Origin: Synechococcus sp. BIOS-E4-1
GTDB lineage: Bacteria; Cyanobacteriota; Cyanobacteriia; PCC-6307; Cyanobiaceae
Assembly: GCF_014279995.1 (NCBI RefSeq)
Contig: NZ_CP047935.1
Span: forward strand, 2,439,494 to 2,503,493
Length of the DNA stretch: 64,000 nucleotides
Direction of reading: 5' to 3'
In this document: one piece after another, positions 9,787 through 18,551 of the stretch
How the letters are laid out: each line of letters begins with the position of its first letter
Position numbering within the stretch: the first letter of the stretch is position 1
Translations under genes and position numbers: made by a program
The notes under the pieces: generated by a model
What the model saw: only the letters and a program-made list of their open reading frames with translations
The model's database searches: none
Told to the model about the DNA's origin: nothing

Positions 9787-11453
9787 CGATTACAGCTCCC
9801 CCAAAAACAGCGCCAGCTTCACCATCACTGCAGCCGACGGGATGGCTTCGCTATCTGAGCTTCAGCGTCGACCACAAGGTGATCGGCATTCAGTATCTCG
9901 TTTGCGGATTTGCCTTCTATCTGATCGGAGGAGCCATGGCGGGCGCGATCCGAACCGAACTGCTGAGTCCGGTTTCAGACTTCATGGCCAGGGATGTTTA
10001 CAACCAGATCCTCACACTGCACGGGACAGTGATGATCTTTCTCTGGATCGTTCCAGTGGTCAATGGGGCCTTCGGCAATTACCTGATCCCCTTCTATGTG
10101 GGCGCCAGGGACATGGCCTATCCAAGACTGAATGCGGTTGCTTTTTGGCTCATTCCTCCAGCAGGGCTGATGCTTATCAGCAGTTATTTCATTACTGGAG
10201 CTGCACAATCCGGCTGGACAGCTTATCCACCACTCAGCATCACAACACCCGCAACCGGTCAGATCATCTGGATTCTGAGTGTTCTTCTTCTGGGCGGAAG
10301 TTCAATCTTCGGCGGCATTAATTTCATCGCGACGATTCTCAAGCTCCGCCGCCCTGGCCTGAAGTTGATGCAGCTTCCGATGTACTGCTGGGCAATGCTT
10401 GGCACCAGCATTCTCGTGGTTCTATCCACTCCAGTTCTTGCTGGAACGCTGATTATGCTGAGCTTTGATATTGTTGCTCACACGGGTTTTTTCAACCCTG
10501 GAATGGGTGGAAATGTTGTTGTTTACCAACATCTTTTCTGGTTCTATTCTCATCCAGCGGTTTACATCATGGTGCTGCCCGCCTTTGGCTTAGTCAGCGA
10601 AATTCTTCCGGTTCATTGCCGCAAACCTCTTTTCGGATACACAACCATGGTGTATTCAATTATGGCCATCGTTGTTCTTGGACTCGTGGTTTGGGCTCAC
10701 CATATGTTCACCAGTGGAACTCCGCCCTGGATGCGTCTGTTCTTCACCATTGCGACAGCCTTCATTGCGGTTCCTACCGGAATTAAATTCTTCAATTGGC
10801 TGGCAACGCTCTGGGGAGGTCGAATCAGTCTGAACAGTGCCGTGTTGTTTTCCTGTGGCTTCATTGTGAACTTCGTGCTCGGAGGAATCACTGGTGTCGC
10901 CCTCGCCCAGGTTCCGTTTGATGTTCATGTTCACGACACCTACTTCGTTGTTGCCCACTTCCACTACATCGTCTACGGGGGGTCGGTGTTTGTGATTTTC
11001 GCTTCGATCTATCACTGGTACCCCAAGATCACCGGACGCATGCTCGATGAACATCTCGGACGCTTGCATTTCCTGCTGACCTTCGTTGGCTTCAACCTCT
11101 GCTTTGCTCCGCAGCACTGGCTTGGCCTCAACGGCATGCCACGCCGGGTTGCCGAATACGACCCCCAGTTTCAGCTGGTCAATCAGATCAGCAGTGCAGG
11201 AGCGCTGCTGATGGCCATCAGCACCCTCCCCTTTCTCTGGAATGTGATTGCCAGCGCATTTCACGGTGCCATCGCAGGCGACAACCCATGGAGAGCACTC
11301 ACTCCTGAATGGCTGACGTCATCGCCACCACCGGTTGAGAACTGGAAAGGAGATCCACCGCTGGTGACCCATCCATACGGCTATGGCACCCCGGCCGACG
11401 AGATCGACCTGAACTCTGCCAGCGGCAGTGATCTTTGGAGAAGCGGTCAATGA
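9783..11453 (+). CDS. ctaD: cytochrome c oxidase subunit I
   Basis: Catalytic heme a / heme a3-CuB subunit of the proton-pumping terminal oxidase. The 556-residue protein has twelve membrane helices. Metal and heme ligand motifs are visible: TLHGTVMIF, WFYSHPAVYIMVLPAFG with the His-Tyr crosslink region, VWAHHMFTSG, and HDTYFVVAHFHYIVYGG. It lies in a ctaC-ctaD-ctaE operon with 4-base overlaps on both sides, so the three subunits are probably translationally coupled. Confidence 0.96.
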   Translation: MTITAPPKTAPASPSLQPTGWLRYLSFSVDHKVIGIQYLVCGFAFYLIGGAMAGAIRTELLSPVSDFMARDVYNQILTLHGTVMIFLWIVPVVNGAFGNYLIPFYVGARDMAYPRLNAVAFWLIPPAGLMLISSYFITGAAQSGWTAYPPLSITTPATGQIIWILSVLLLGGSSIFGGINFIATILKLRRPGLKLMQLPMYCWAMLGTSILVVLSTPVLAGTLIMLSFDIVAHTGFFNPGMGGNVVVYQHLFWFYSHPAVYIMVLPAFGLVSEILPVHCRKPLFGYTTMVYSIMAIVVLGLVVWAHHMFTSGTPPWMRLFFTIATAFIAVPTGIKFFNWLATLWGGRISLNSAVLFSCGFIVNFVLGGITGVALAQVPFDVHVHDTYFVVAHFHYIVYGGSVFVIFASIYHWYPKITGRMLDEHLGRLHFLLTFVGFNLCFAPQHWLGLNGMPRRVAEYDPQFQLVNQISSAGALLMAISTLPFLWNVIASAFHGAIAGDNPWRALTPEWLTSSPPPVENWKGDPPLVTHPYGYGTPADEIDLNSASGSDLWRSGQ

Positions 11454-12064
11454 CATCCCTCACTCCTCAAAACGCTCAGCTTGATCACATGGATGATCAC
11501 GGGGCTGAACACGGGGCTGAACATCCGGATCACCGCATGTTTGGCCTGGCCACCTTCCTGGTGGCTGACGCCATGACATTCGCCGGGTTCTTCGCTGCTT
11601 ATCTCACCTTCAAGGCAGTCAATCCGTTAATGCCAGGTGCGATTTATGAGCTTGAACTGCCACTGCCAACGCTCAACACCATTCTGCTGTTGGTGAGCAG
11701 CGCAACCTTTCACCGCGCTGGCGTGAACCTGCGCAGACAGCACAACGAACGCTGCCGCAAATGGCTGATGCTGACCGCCATTCTCGGTCTGGGCTTTCTC
11801 GCCAGCCAGATGGTGGAGTACTTCACCCTGCCCTTCGGCCTCGCCGACAATCTCTACGCCAGCACCTTTTATGCCCTCACGGGGTTCCACGGGCTGCACG
11901 TGACTCTCGGGACACTGATGATCCTGATTGTGTGGTGGCAATGCCGCACACCTTCAGGTCGTATCAGTGCCAGCAATCATTTTCCGCTCGAGGCAGCCGA
12001 GCTCTACTGGCATTTCGTGGACGGAATCTGGGTCATTCTGTTTGTGATTCTCTACCTGATCTAA
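11450..12064 (+). CDS. ctaE: cytochrome c oxidase subunit III
   Basis: Third core subunit of the aa3-type oxidase, an inner or thylakoid membrane protein of 204 residues with about five helices. The start at 11450 overlaps the ctaD stop as ATGA; the in-frame extension upstream lies within ctaD. Family features include FLVADAMTFAGFFAAYLTFK, ALTGFHGLHVTLGT and the C-terminal ELYWHFVDGIWVILF. The N-terminus is His/Asp-rich (HMDDHGAEHGAEHPDH), an acidic repeat before the first helix. Confidence 0.95.
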   Translation: MTSLTPQNAQLDHMDDHGAEHGAEHPDHRMFGLATFLVADAMTFAGFFAAYLTFKAVNPLMPGAIYELELPLPTLNTILLLVSSATFHRAGVNLRRQHNERCRKWLMLTAILGLGFLASQMVEYFTLPFGLADNLYASTFYALTGFHGLHVTLGTLMILIVWWQCRTPSGRISASNHFPLEAAELYWHFVDGIWVILFVILYLI

Positions 12065-12159
12065 CGAGCATCGAGATCGGTTCAATTGACAGAACTTCGA
12101 CGAACTCCTTGCCCGGGTTGCAGTCTGGGGTCAGAATTGATGTGTCTTTTCCGATAGAC

Positions 12160-12516
12160 ATGCTGGTTGGAGAGGAATTACTGAACAAGGCGCGAGCTCT
12201 CAGCAACCGTCCTGAAGATGAAATCGCCCGGGGCTGCGGTTACGTCGGTCCCAGTGGCCGTCTGATGCGCAAAAGTTTTTACAGAGCCCTGGTGGAAGCC
12301 AAGGGGTACAAACTTCCTTCCAGCAACGGTGGTTCAGGCGGAGGCAGCAGAGGACGTCAGGCCGAATTCCGCACACGCGTTCATGGCAATGGCAATCTTC
12401 TGATCGGCCATGCCTATACCAAACGCCTTGATCTTGTTCCAGGCCAGGAATTCAAGATTGAACTGAACAAGGATTCCGGCACGATCACGCTGCTGCCGCT
12501 CGCTGAATCCACCTGA
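12160..12516 (+). CDS. cyAbrB-family DNA-binding regulator
   Basis: A 118-residue cyanobacterial AbrB-like transcription factor. The N-terminal part (ELLNKARALSNRPEDEIARGCGYVGPSGR) and the phrase SFYRALVEAKG are typical of cyAbrB proteins, and the C-terminal half (AYTKRLDLVPGQEFKIEL) resembles the swapped-hairpin AbrB DNA-binding fold. The frame is open far upstream into ctaE, but the ATG at 12160 matches the family's beginning. cyAbrB proteins affect carbon and nitrogen gene expression in cyanobacteria (family knowledge); targets here are unknown. Confidence 0.8.
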   Translation: MLVGEELLNKARALSNRPEDEIARGCGYVGPSGRLMRKSFYRALVEAKGYKLPSSNGGSGGGSRGRQAEFRTRVHGNGNLLIGHAYTKRLDLVPGQEFKIELNKDSGTITLLPLAEST

Positions 12517-12553
12517 ATCAACACTTCAGAGCACGGATTATTACTCGTGTTCG

Positions 12554-12585
12554 CCCAAGGAGACAACTGTGTGCTGCTCCTTGGG
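12554..12585. terminator. possible bidirectional terminator hairpin
   Basis: A 9-bp perfect stem (CCCAAGGAG with CTCCTTGGG) around a 14-base loop lies between the convergent abrB-like and DUF308 genes. There is no clean T run, so the terminator assignment is tentative. Confidence 0.35.
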
Positions 12586-12608
12586 TTAGTTGTGTTCAGG
12601 ATGTCGTC

Positions 12609-13199
12609 TTAGGCGATGGCAGGAGGATCCTGATTGTCATCGATGCTGGAGCTGAACGCGATTAGCTCGATTCCACTGAACAGGAAGCTGATGCCCACCA
12701 GCGTTCCGAGCACCCACAGCAGACCCCAGAACTTGAGAGTGACAATCAACAGACCCAGGATGAAGGTGATCACGCCATTGGCGATGGCCCATCCAGCGCC
12801 GGGTTGACCGCTGTTGGCCAGTCCATTGAAGAAGGCCACGACGCCCTCCACAAGAAAGACGATGCCGATGGCCAAGGCGAACGCAGCAACCTGCTCTGCG
12901 GCTTCACCGGGATCCCGAAAGTTACTGATCATCGAGCCACCGGCAACGATGAACAGGGTGGACACCACCAAACGCCAGAAGCAGATCCAGCGGCCCATCC
13001 TGCCGGAACGGGCAAGGTTGCTGATCCAGCCGACCACACCGCCGACCAGAAACAGCACAGCAATCACGCCTGTGGTCCAGAACGAAGCAATGACTGGGAA
13101 GATCAGGGCCAGGACGCCCAGAACGATGAGAAGAATGCCCTCTGCAATCGAGAAGGCTTTGAAGGTGCCCAGGGATTCGGAGCGGTCCTCGGAATTCAT
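12609..13199 (-). CDS. HdeD/DUF308 family membrane protein
   Basis: A 196-residue membrane protein with about six hydrophobic helices in three pairs, each pair carrying the DUF308 pattern (GILLIVLGVLALIFP, GIVFLVEGVVAFFNG, GIELIAFS). HdeD proteins are linked to acid resistance in enterobacteria; the cyanobacterial role is unknown. I chose the ATG at 13199 (MNSEDRSESLG) since the upstream extension to 13256 is unlike the family. It is convergent with the abrB-like gene. Confidence 0.78.
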   Translation of the reverse strand: MNSEDRSESLGTFKAFSIAEGILLIVLGVLALIFPVIASFWTTGVIAVLFLVGGVVGWISNLARSGRMGRWICFWRLVVSTLFIVAGGSMISNFRDPGEAAEQVAAFALAIGIVFLVEGVVAFFNGLANSGQPGAGWAIANGVITFILGLLIVTLKFWGLLWVLGTLVGISFLFSGIELIAFSSSIDDNQDPPAIA

Positions 13200-13272
13200 G
13201 AACAGTTCAGAATGAATAACATCCGAAAGGTATTGAGACCTCACAAATCCCGCCATGGTTTGTGGTTAGCGG

Positions 13273-13920
13273 TCAGCCCCAGCCATGCTCTGCAAGCCAG
13301 GCGGCGCTGATCGGGGGAGTTTCTTCCTGAGAGCCACTGGCACTGATGAGCCGTTCCGTATAGCGAGCCAGCAGATCAATCTCGAGGTTCACCTCATCAC
13401 CCACCTGCAGATCACGAAGGGCTGTAACCGACCAGGTGTGCGGAATCACCGCCAACCAGAACCTTGACCCGGCATCAGCACAACCCGCCACGGTGAGGCT
13501 GATGCCATTCACCGCAACACTGGCCTTATCGCAGATGTAGCGACCGAAGTCCGCATCCCGCCAGCGCAGTTCTAGATGCCATGACTGGGGCAAAGACTCC
13601 ACGGCGACCACCTCACCGATGCCGTCCACATGTCCGCTCACAAGATGGCCTCCCAAACGGTCTGACAGACGAAGAGCGGGCTCGAGGTTCACAGACCCTC
13701 CCCCTGCAGCCTTCGCCCCGAGAGTGGTGCGCTGAAGCGTCTCTTCACTCACATCCGCCAGAAAGCCATCACCCACCAGTGAAGCGACCGTGAGGCAGAC
13801 ACCGTCCACAGCGACGCTGTCACCAAGCTGCAGTGGAGCGAAAGCACTGCAGCCTTCGACGAGCAGAGCGCGGCCACGTCGTTCGACCTGACCCACCGCC
13901 TGGACCAACCCGGTGAACAT
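13273..13920 (-). CDS. ribE: riboflavin synthase, alpha subunit
   Basis: Dismutates 6,7-dimethyl-8-ribityllumazine to riboflavin. The 215-residue protein begins MFTGLVQAVGQV, the family signature, and contains two lumazine-binding repeats (about 1-95 and 96-190), each with a CLTVASL or SLTVAG type core and a GGHLVSGHVDGIG motif between them. The start is the ATG at 13920; the open frame upstream is not family-like. It diverges from the BFN-family gene with very little space between them. Confidence 0.93.
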   Translation of the reverse strand: MFTGLVQAVGQVERRGRALLVEGCSAFAPLQLGDSVAVDGVCLTVASLVGDGFLADVSEETLQRTTLGAKAAGGGSVNLEPALRLSDRLGGHLVSGHVDGIGEVVAVESLPQSWHLELRWRDADFGRYICDKASVAVNGISLTVAGCADAGSRFWLAVIPHTWSVTALRDLQVGDEVNLEIDLLARYTERLISASGSQEETPPISAAWLAEHGWG

Positions 13921-13966
13921 TGCCCATCTCCATCTCCTCTGCACTGGTCATAATCGAGAGAGCGGC

Positions 13967-13970
13967 GGAG
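13967..13970 (+). promoter_or_regulatory. ribosome binding site deciding the BFN gene start
   Basis: GGAG lies six bases before the TTG at 13977, which is in frame with and nine bases ahead of the ATG at 13986. This spacing supports the TTG start. Confidence 0.5.
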
Positions 13971-13976
13971 CCGTAC

Positions 13977-14570
13977 TTGATCGAGATGAGCGTGGCGGGA
14001 ATCGCCCTGGATGCCAGCAGCCGCAGTCCGATCGTGCTGCTGCGGGACCCATCCCGAAGCCGTCAGGTGCCGATCTGGATTGATCAGGCTCAGGCGCATA
14101 ACATCATGGCCGGCCTCAGTGATACGCCTCAGCCCAGGCCCCTCAGCCATGACCTGATGGCGGCATTGCTGGAGGCAGGGGGATTGCAGCTGGAGCGCGT
14201 GATCATTCATGCGATCGAAGACAGCACCTTCAGAGCCGTATTGCGCCTAGGCGGGAGCGACCACGACTCCGTGGCTTCCGGAGAGAGTGAGCTTGAGGCG
14301 GCTGTCGATGAGGACGACAACCTGCTTGAGATCGATGCACGCCCCAGTGATGCGATCGCACTGGCCATCCGCACCGGCAGCAGCATCTGGATGCTTGAAG
14401 AGGTGGTTGCGGAAGCCTCGATTGCCGTCGATGCCGAAGCGGATGCGGAGGATCGTGATGAATTCCGTCGCTTCCTCGATGGGATCAGTCCCGCTGCCCT
14501 GGGACGACACCTGAAATCCCGCCAGTCTAGGGATCCTAGAGATACCCAGGGCGACACCCAGGACCCTTGA
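13977..14570 (+). CDS. bifunctional nuclease (BFN/DUF151) family protein
   Basis: About 197 residues. The N-terminal 140 residues carry the BFN/DUF151 pattern: VAGIALDASSRSPIVLLRD, the conserved VPIWIDQAQAHNI, RPLSHDLMAALLEAGG, and DARPSDAIALAIRTGSSI. Plant members have DNase and RNase activity; bacterial roles are not settled. A Glu/Asp-rich C-terminal extension follows. The start is set at TTG 13977 by a GGAG six bases upstream, giving an MIEMSVAG N-terminus like other members; ATG 13986 is the alternative. The stop overlaps the next gene's start. Confidence 0.82.
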   Translation: MIEMSVAGIALDASSRSPIVLLRDPSRSRQVPIWIDQAQAHNIMAGLSDTPQPRPLSHDLMAALLEAGGLQLERVIIHAIEDSTFRAVLRLGGSDHDSVASGESELEAAVDEDDNLLEIDARPSDAIALAIRTGSSIWMLEEVVAEASIAVDAEADAEDRDEFRRFLDGISPAALGRHLKSRQSRDPRDTQGDTQDP

Positions 14571-15724
14571 GCAGCACACTCCCCCGGGCTGTGCTGCGCC
14601 GCTCATTCGGTGACGGGGCCGACGTGAGCCTGTTCACTCTTGGCACCATGCGCGCTCTCCAGTCTCCGGAGCAGATGCTGCAGGTGTTACGCGCCGCTCT
14701 TGAGGCTGGCATCAACCATCTTGAGACCGCACCGGCCTATGGACCAGCTGAAGCCTTTCTTGGCAAGGCGCTTGCTCAGCTGAGCAAGGAGGGCGTCGCC
14801 CCGGCCGACGGTGGCTGGGTGATCACCAGCAAACTGCTTCCAGGGCAGAGTTTTCTCTCTGGGCGTGAGGCTCTGGAGTCCAGCCTCAGCAGACTGGGGA
14901 TCAACAGACTGGACAATCTGGCCATTCATGGCCTGAACCTGGACAGCCATCTCGAATGGGTGCTCTCCGGCGAGGGAGCCCGGCTGATCGACTGGGCCCT
15001 GGCGAGCGGCAAGGTCCGACAGGTGGGTTTCAGCAGCCACGGGTCCAATGCCCTGATCGAGCGTGCCATCGCCAGTGACCGCTTCAGGTTCTGTTGCCTG
15101 CATCTGCATCTGCTGGACCCCACGCGCATGCCGCTGGCACAGCAGGCTTTAGAGCGATCCATGGGCGTTCTTGCGATTTCACCGGCTGACAAGGGTGGTC
15201 GCCTTCAGGCACCAAGTGAACAGCTGAAAGTTGACTGCAGCCCCTTCCAGCCCTTGCAGCTGGCTTATCGCTTTCTGCTGGCGGCCGGCATCAGCACACT
15301 GACCGTGGGAGCCCGGAGCGCCGCAGACCTCAAACTGGCTCGATCGCTCGCAGCTAGCGAGGGCCCATTGGATCTGGAGGAGCAGCGAGCTCTTACTCAC
15401 CTTGAGCAACAGCGTGAGAGTCGACTGGGGCATGAGCTTTGCGGCCAGTGCCGTGCCTGCCTTCCATGCCCCAACGACGTCCCGATCCCCGAGCTGCTGA
15501 GGTTGCGCAATCTTGCCCACGGCCATGACCTGATGGAATTCGCCGGGGAGCGCTACAACCTGATCGGCCGGGCCGGGCACTGGTGGGAAACGGTCGATGC
15601 GAGCCAATGCGACAGCTGCGGAGACTGCCTGCCGCGCTGCCCGCACCAGCTGCCGATCCCCGACTTACTGGCGGAGACCCATCGACTGCTGGCAGCGGCA
15701 CCGCGGCGGCGGTTATGGGGCTGA
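14567..15724 (+). CDS. aldo/keto reductase with C-terminal 4Fe-4S domain
   Basis: 385 residues from a TTG that overlaps the previous stop. Residues 1 to about 270 form an AKR TIM barrel (TLGTMRALQ, INHLETAPAYGPAE, KLLPGQ, GFSSHG). The C-terminal 100 residues hold two cysteine clusters: CGQCRACLPCPNDVPIP and CDSCGDCLPRCPHQLPIP, consistent with one or two Fe-S clusters, as in the AKR-ferredoxin fusion family. A flavin-free redox role with ferredoxin-like electron input is an inference. No catalytic characterisation of this subgroup is known to me. Confidence 0.83.
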   Translation: MSSTLPRAVLRRSFGDGADVSLFTLGTMRALQSPEQMLQVLRAALEAGINHLETAPAYGPAEAFLGKALAQLSKEGVAPADGGWVITSKLLPGQSFLSGREALESSLSRLGINRLDNLAIHGLNLDSHLEWVLSGEGARLIDWALASGKVRQVGFSSHGSNALIERAIASDRFRFCCLHLHLLDPTRMPLAQQALERSMGVLAISPADKGGRLQAPSEQLKVDCSPFQPLQLAYRFLLAAGISTLTVGARSAADLKLARSLAASEGPLDLEEQRALTHLEQQRESRLGHELCGQCRACLPCPNDVPIPELLRLRNLAHGHDLMEFAGERYNLIGRAGHWWETVDASQCDSCGDCLPRCPHQLPIPDLLAETHRLLAAAPRRRLWG

Positions 15725-16723
15725 TGCTTCCCAGAGCTGCTGCAAACGTTGCGCTTCTGCAGCATCGGGTGGCAACAACATCCAGCTCTGTGTCCAGACC
15801 GATTCCTGAGGAAGCACGAGAGGACGCAGTCTGAGCGGAATCCGAGCCTCCGCCTCGAAAAGCTCATCTCTGGGCAACGGCGGGATCCAACCCTGAGCCA
15901 ACAATCGAGACAGCAAAGGTTGGTTCCAGGCTTTCAGCACCCAGTCCTGCGGAATGGGTTCAGCCGTCTGGGAAGGCCGAACCAGCAGCGTCCAGTGGAG
16001 TGGTGCGCCCTGCTCAGGCAACACAGCGGTGAGTCTGGGATCACGCTGGAGGGCAGCCATGCAGCGCTGCAGAGGCAGCACGGCAACCCTGGCATCACCC
16101 TGCAGCAGCCAGTTCATGCCGAAACGGTCATCAAAACTGAGGGTCGCCGCACGCAGACGACGCAGGGCATCGCCCTCTTGCATTCTCTCTGCGAGTGAGA
16201 TCAGCAGCCTCGGACTGGATGGCAGCAGCAGCTTGCCCTTGGCTGCCGGGTCGAGCAGAGCGTTCCAGCCAGCATCCGGCGCAGGTGCATTGGTCCCATC
16301 CCGCCGGATCACCATCACCCATGGACTAAAAGCCACCGGCAACATCAGGCCCCTCCAAGCGAGGGGAGCCTCGCTGAGGAAGCGTTGTCCAGAAGGCCCC
16401 ATCCTCGAAAGAAGAGCATCAGCAGCTATCGCCTGCAGACGCTCGGGGCTGATCACCGACAACCAGCCGTCAGTGAGAGCAAGAAGGTCGGTTGGCAGCG
16501 GCCAGGGACTCTCGAGCGGTGTCGCCCCTGACAAAGCATCGAAACGCCAGGGTGCTGGCAGATCACGACGCCAGAGAGAGGGCAGACAGTCCGGGGTTGC
16601 ACGCAGGGTGGGAACCGCTCCTACACGACCGCAGCCGCTGAGCCCCGCCGCCGCTGTCACAGCGGCGAACTGGAGAAACCGACGACGGTTCAATAATAGC
16701 GCCGGAACGGCAACAGGCTTCAT
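15713..16723 (-). CDS. Tat-exported solute-binding lipoprotein (polyamine-binding-like)
   Basis: 336 residues. The N-terminus has a twin-arginine signal (LNRRRFLQFAAV at about 11-22) followed by a lipobox-like LSGC with Cys31, so it should be exported folded and lipid-anchored. The rest resembles periplasmic type-2 solute-binding proteins such as the PotD family (RRDGTNAPAPDAGWNALLDPAAKGKLLLP in part). No permease or ATPase is adjacent, so the substrate is not known. The 3' end overlaps the convergent aldo/keto reductase by 12 bases. Confidence 0.7.
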   Translation of the reverse strand: MKPVAVPALLLNRRRFLQFAAVTAAAGLSGCGRVGAVPTLRATPDCLPSLWRRDLPAPWRFDALSGATPLESPWPLPTDLLALTDGWLSVISPERLQAIAADALLSRMGPSGQRFLSEAPLAWRGLMLPVAFSPWVMVIRRDGTNAPAPDAGWNALLDPAAKGKLLLPSSPRLLISLAERMQEGDALRRLRAATLSFDDRFGMNWLLQGDARVAVLPLQRCMAALQRDPRLTAVLPEQGAPLHWTLLVRPSQTAEPIPQDWVLKAWNQPLLSRLLAQGWIPPLPRDELFEAEARIPLRLRPLVLPQESVWTQSWMLLPPDAAEAQRLQQLWEASAP

Positions 16724-16732
16724 GGTCCGAAC

Positions 16733-17935
16733 CTACGGGGCGACAGTGTTCGCATGGCCTGCCGCGAGCAGCTGATCGACCGCCCGATCGCAGCACTGCA
16801 GCAGAGTGTCAGTGGAAACACCTCTCCACTGAGCCAGAAGGGCCAGGCCACCAGCACCGACTCCTTCTTTTACATGGCCCAGCTCGAAATCGCGGAGGCG
16901 GGAGTGGCGGCTTGCCGAGAAACGCAGACCAGAGGCATAGGCCTGCAGTGAAACGGCATAGTGCTGCTCGAGGTTGCTGAGCAGCGTCACCAGGGAAGAC
17001 GCAGGCGTTGCAGCCTGCAGACGCTCCGCGGCCAGCCAAGCGGTGGTTCCGATCACAACCCGATCGCAGAGCTGCTGACGACGGTCTGCTGAAACCGCGT
17101 GCAGTGCAAGGGCAAGCACCGCAGCCATCTGACTGCCACCGGCGAGCAGTATGGACTGATCCGTATCAAGCACCCCGATCAACAGCCCTGTGGCAAGGGC
17201 CTGAAAAGGATCACCCACGGCCGCCAGCAAGGCCTGAGCATCGATTTTTGAGTGGCCAGGCAAGTGAGACAGCCCTTCGCTGACCAGCTGCTGCTTGAGC
17301 GCCATGGGGGGATGCAGAGCACTGCCACTCACCAGTGCCTGCACAGGCAATCCCAGCCCCGTCAGCACTGCCAAGGCTGTTGTGGTGCCACCGGGAACAC
17401 ATTCCGCCAGCACCAGCGGCCGACGCAGTTGTCGCCCAAGACGCCGACCGCGCTGCAGCAACTGGAGCACCCTGTCGGGGGACATTGCAGCGCCGCTGGA
17501 GACGCATTGCCCCGGCCCGCAGCGTGGGTCCTCAAAGCGGAGATGGGGAAAGTGCGGTGGCACCGTCAAGCCGAGAGCGGCAACCTGCGGGTCGAGGCCG
17601 AGTTGATCGCACACAACCCAGCTGATCAAGGCTGGTGAAACCCCCGCCGGCAAAGGTGGCAGGGACCAGAGCGGAGGAACGGATGGCCCCTTGAGCAGCA
17701 GTTCCGCATCAGCAAGAGCCGTGGTGCGGCGTGCAGCTGGTGTACAGCCCGCCGCAGAGATTCCCTGCTGTTCAGCGGTCCTTGTGGAGGCGAGCACCAG
17801 CAACAGATCCGGAAGTGGTTGGACAGGATCAGACCAGATGCCTGCAAAGCGTGTTGCATCTGCCGTGGCCGGCGAACCGGTCAGTCGACAAACCCCGAAT
17901 GGAGGATCAGAGGGGGTCGAGGGCGACCAGTCCAT
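16733..17935 (-). CDS. CobT-like protein (UPF0284; nicotinate-nucleotide phosphoribosyltransferase related)
   Basis: 400 residues from the ATG at 17935; the upstream open frame runs into the preceding gene. It shows the phosphoribosyltransferase-like features of the UPF0284/TIGR00303 group: LVLAECVPGGTTTALAVLTGLG, a Gly-rich SQMAAVLALALHA, and GHVKEGVGAGGLA near the end. The family is distantly related to CobT, which activates dimethylbenzimidazole for cobamide synthesis, but its own reaction is not established. It overlaps the DUF2232 gene by 29 bases in a topA-led operon. Confidence 0.72.
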   Translation of the reverse strand: MDWSPSTPSDPPFGVCRLTGSPATADATRFAGIWSDPVQPLPDLLLVLASTRTAEQQGISAAGCTPAARRTTALADAELLLKGPSVPPLWSLPPLPAGVSPALISWVVCDQLGLDPQVAALGLTVPPHFPHLRFEDPRCGPGQCVSSGAAMSPDRVLQLLQRGRRLGRQLRRPLVLAECVPGGTTTALAVLTGLGLPVQALVSGSALHPPMALKQQLVSEGLSHLPGHSKIDAQALLAAVGDPFQALATGLLIGVLDTDQSILLAGGSQMAAVLALALHAVSADRRQQLCDRVVIGTTAWLAAERLQAATPASSLVTLLSNLEQHYAVSLQAYASGLRFSASRHSRLRDFELGHVKEGVGAGGLALLAQWRGVSTDTLLQCCDRAVDQLLAAGHANTVAP

Positions 17936-18551
17936 GAAGCAGCGGGGGAGGGTCCGGGACGGGGGCCTGCAATCGGGGGAAAATCCAGTAAGCCAGTGCG
18001 TGGAGAGCAAGCACGTAAACCAGCTGCTGGATGAGCACAAGAGCAAGCGCCATCAGCTGAACCAGCAGCAGATCAGGCGCGAGTGGCAACTGCAGCAGTT
18101 CCAGCAACCTGTCCAGCAGGCCTGCACCGGCACGGGTGATGATCACCCAGAGGTTTTCACCCACCAACAGCGAAAGAGCAACAACGCGGACGAGAAAACC
18201 AGCAGCACCGATCAGCAGGCCGATCCCCCAGCTCAGCCACCAGCTGCAGCGATGCAACCAGCACCAGCCGAGCCATACAGACAACAAGCCATAGGGGAAC
18301 AGCATCAAGGGTCCGCGGACAGGCCCCATCAAGGCGATCAGCAGAAGAATCGCCACCGCCAGGCCTTCGACCCCGGCACGGCCACCCCGACGCACAGCCA
18401 GCAAGGCGAGTGGCAGAGGCAGGGCAAGACGGAACAGAGCTCCGCCGACCGGGAGGTAGTAGAGAGCCAGCCAGATCAAGGCAGCCGCGGCCGCCAGATA
18501 GGAGGATTCCATCATTCGCAGAGCCTGGCGATGGCTGAGAACTGGTCGCAT
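17907..18551 (-). CDS. DUF2232-like polytopic membrane protein
   Basis: 214 residues with about six hydrophobic helices and the pattern of DUF2232 proteins, which resemble the transmembrane (S-component-like) part of ECF-type systems. Its function is unknown. It is tightly packed: its start overlaps the lipoprotein stop (ATGA) and its 3' end overlaps the CobT-like gene. A link to cobamide or vitamin transport through that neighbour is tempting but unproven. Confidence 0.65.
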   Translation of the reverse strand: MRPVLSHRQALRMMESSYLAAAAALIWLALYYLPVGGALFRLALPLPLALLAVRRGGRAGVEGLAVAILLLIALMGPVRGPLMLFPYGLLSVWLGWCWLHRCSWWLSWGIGLLIGAAGFLVRVVALSLLVGENLWVIITRAGAGLLDRLLELLQLPLAPDLLLVQLMALALVLIQQLVYVLALHALAYWIFPRLQAPVPDPPPLLHGLVALDPL

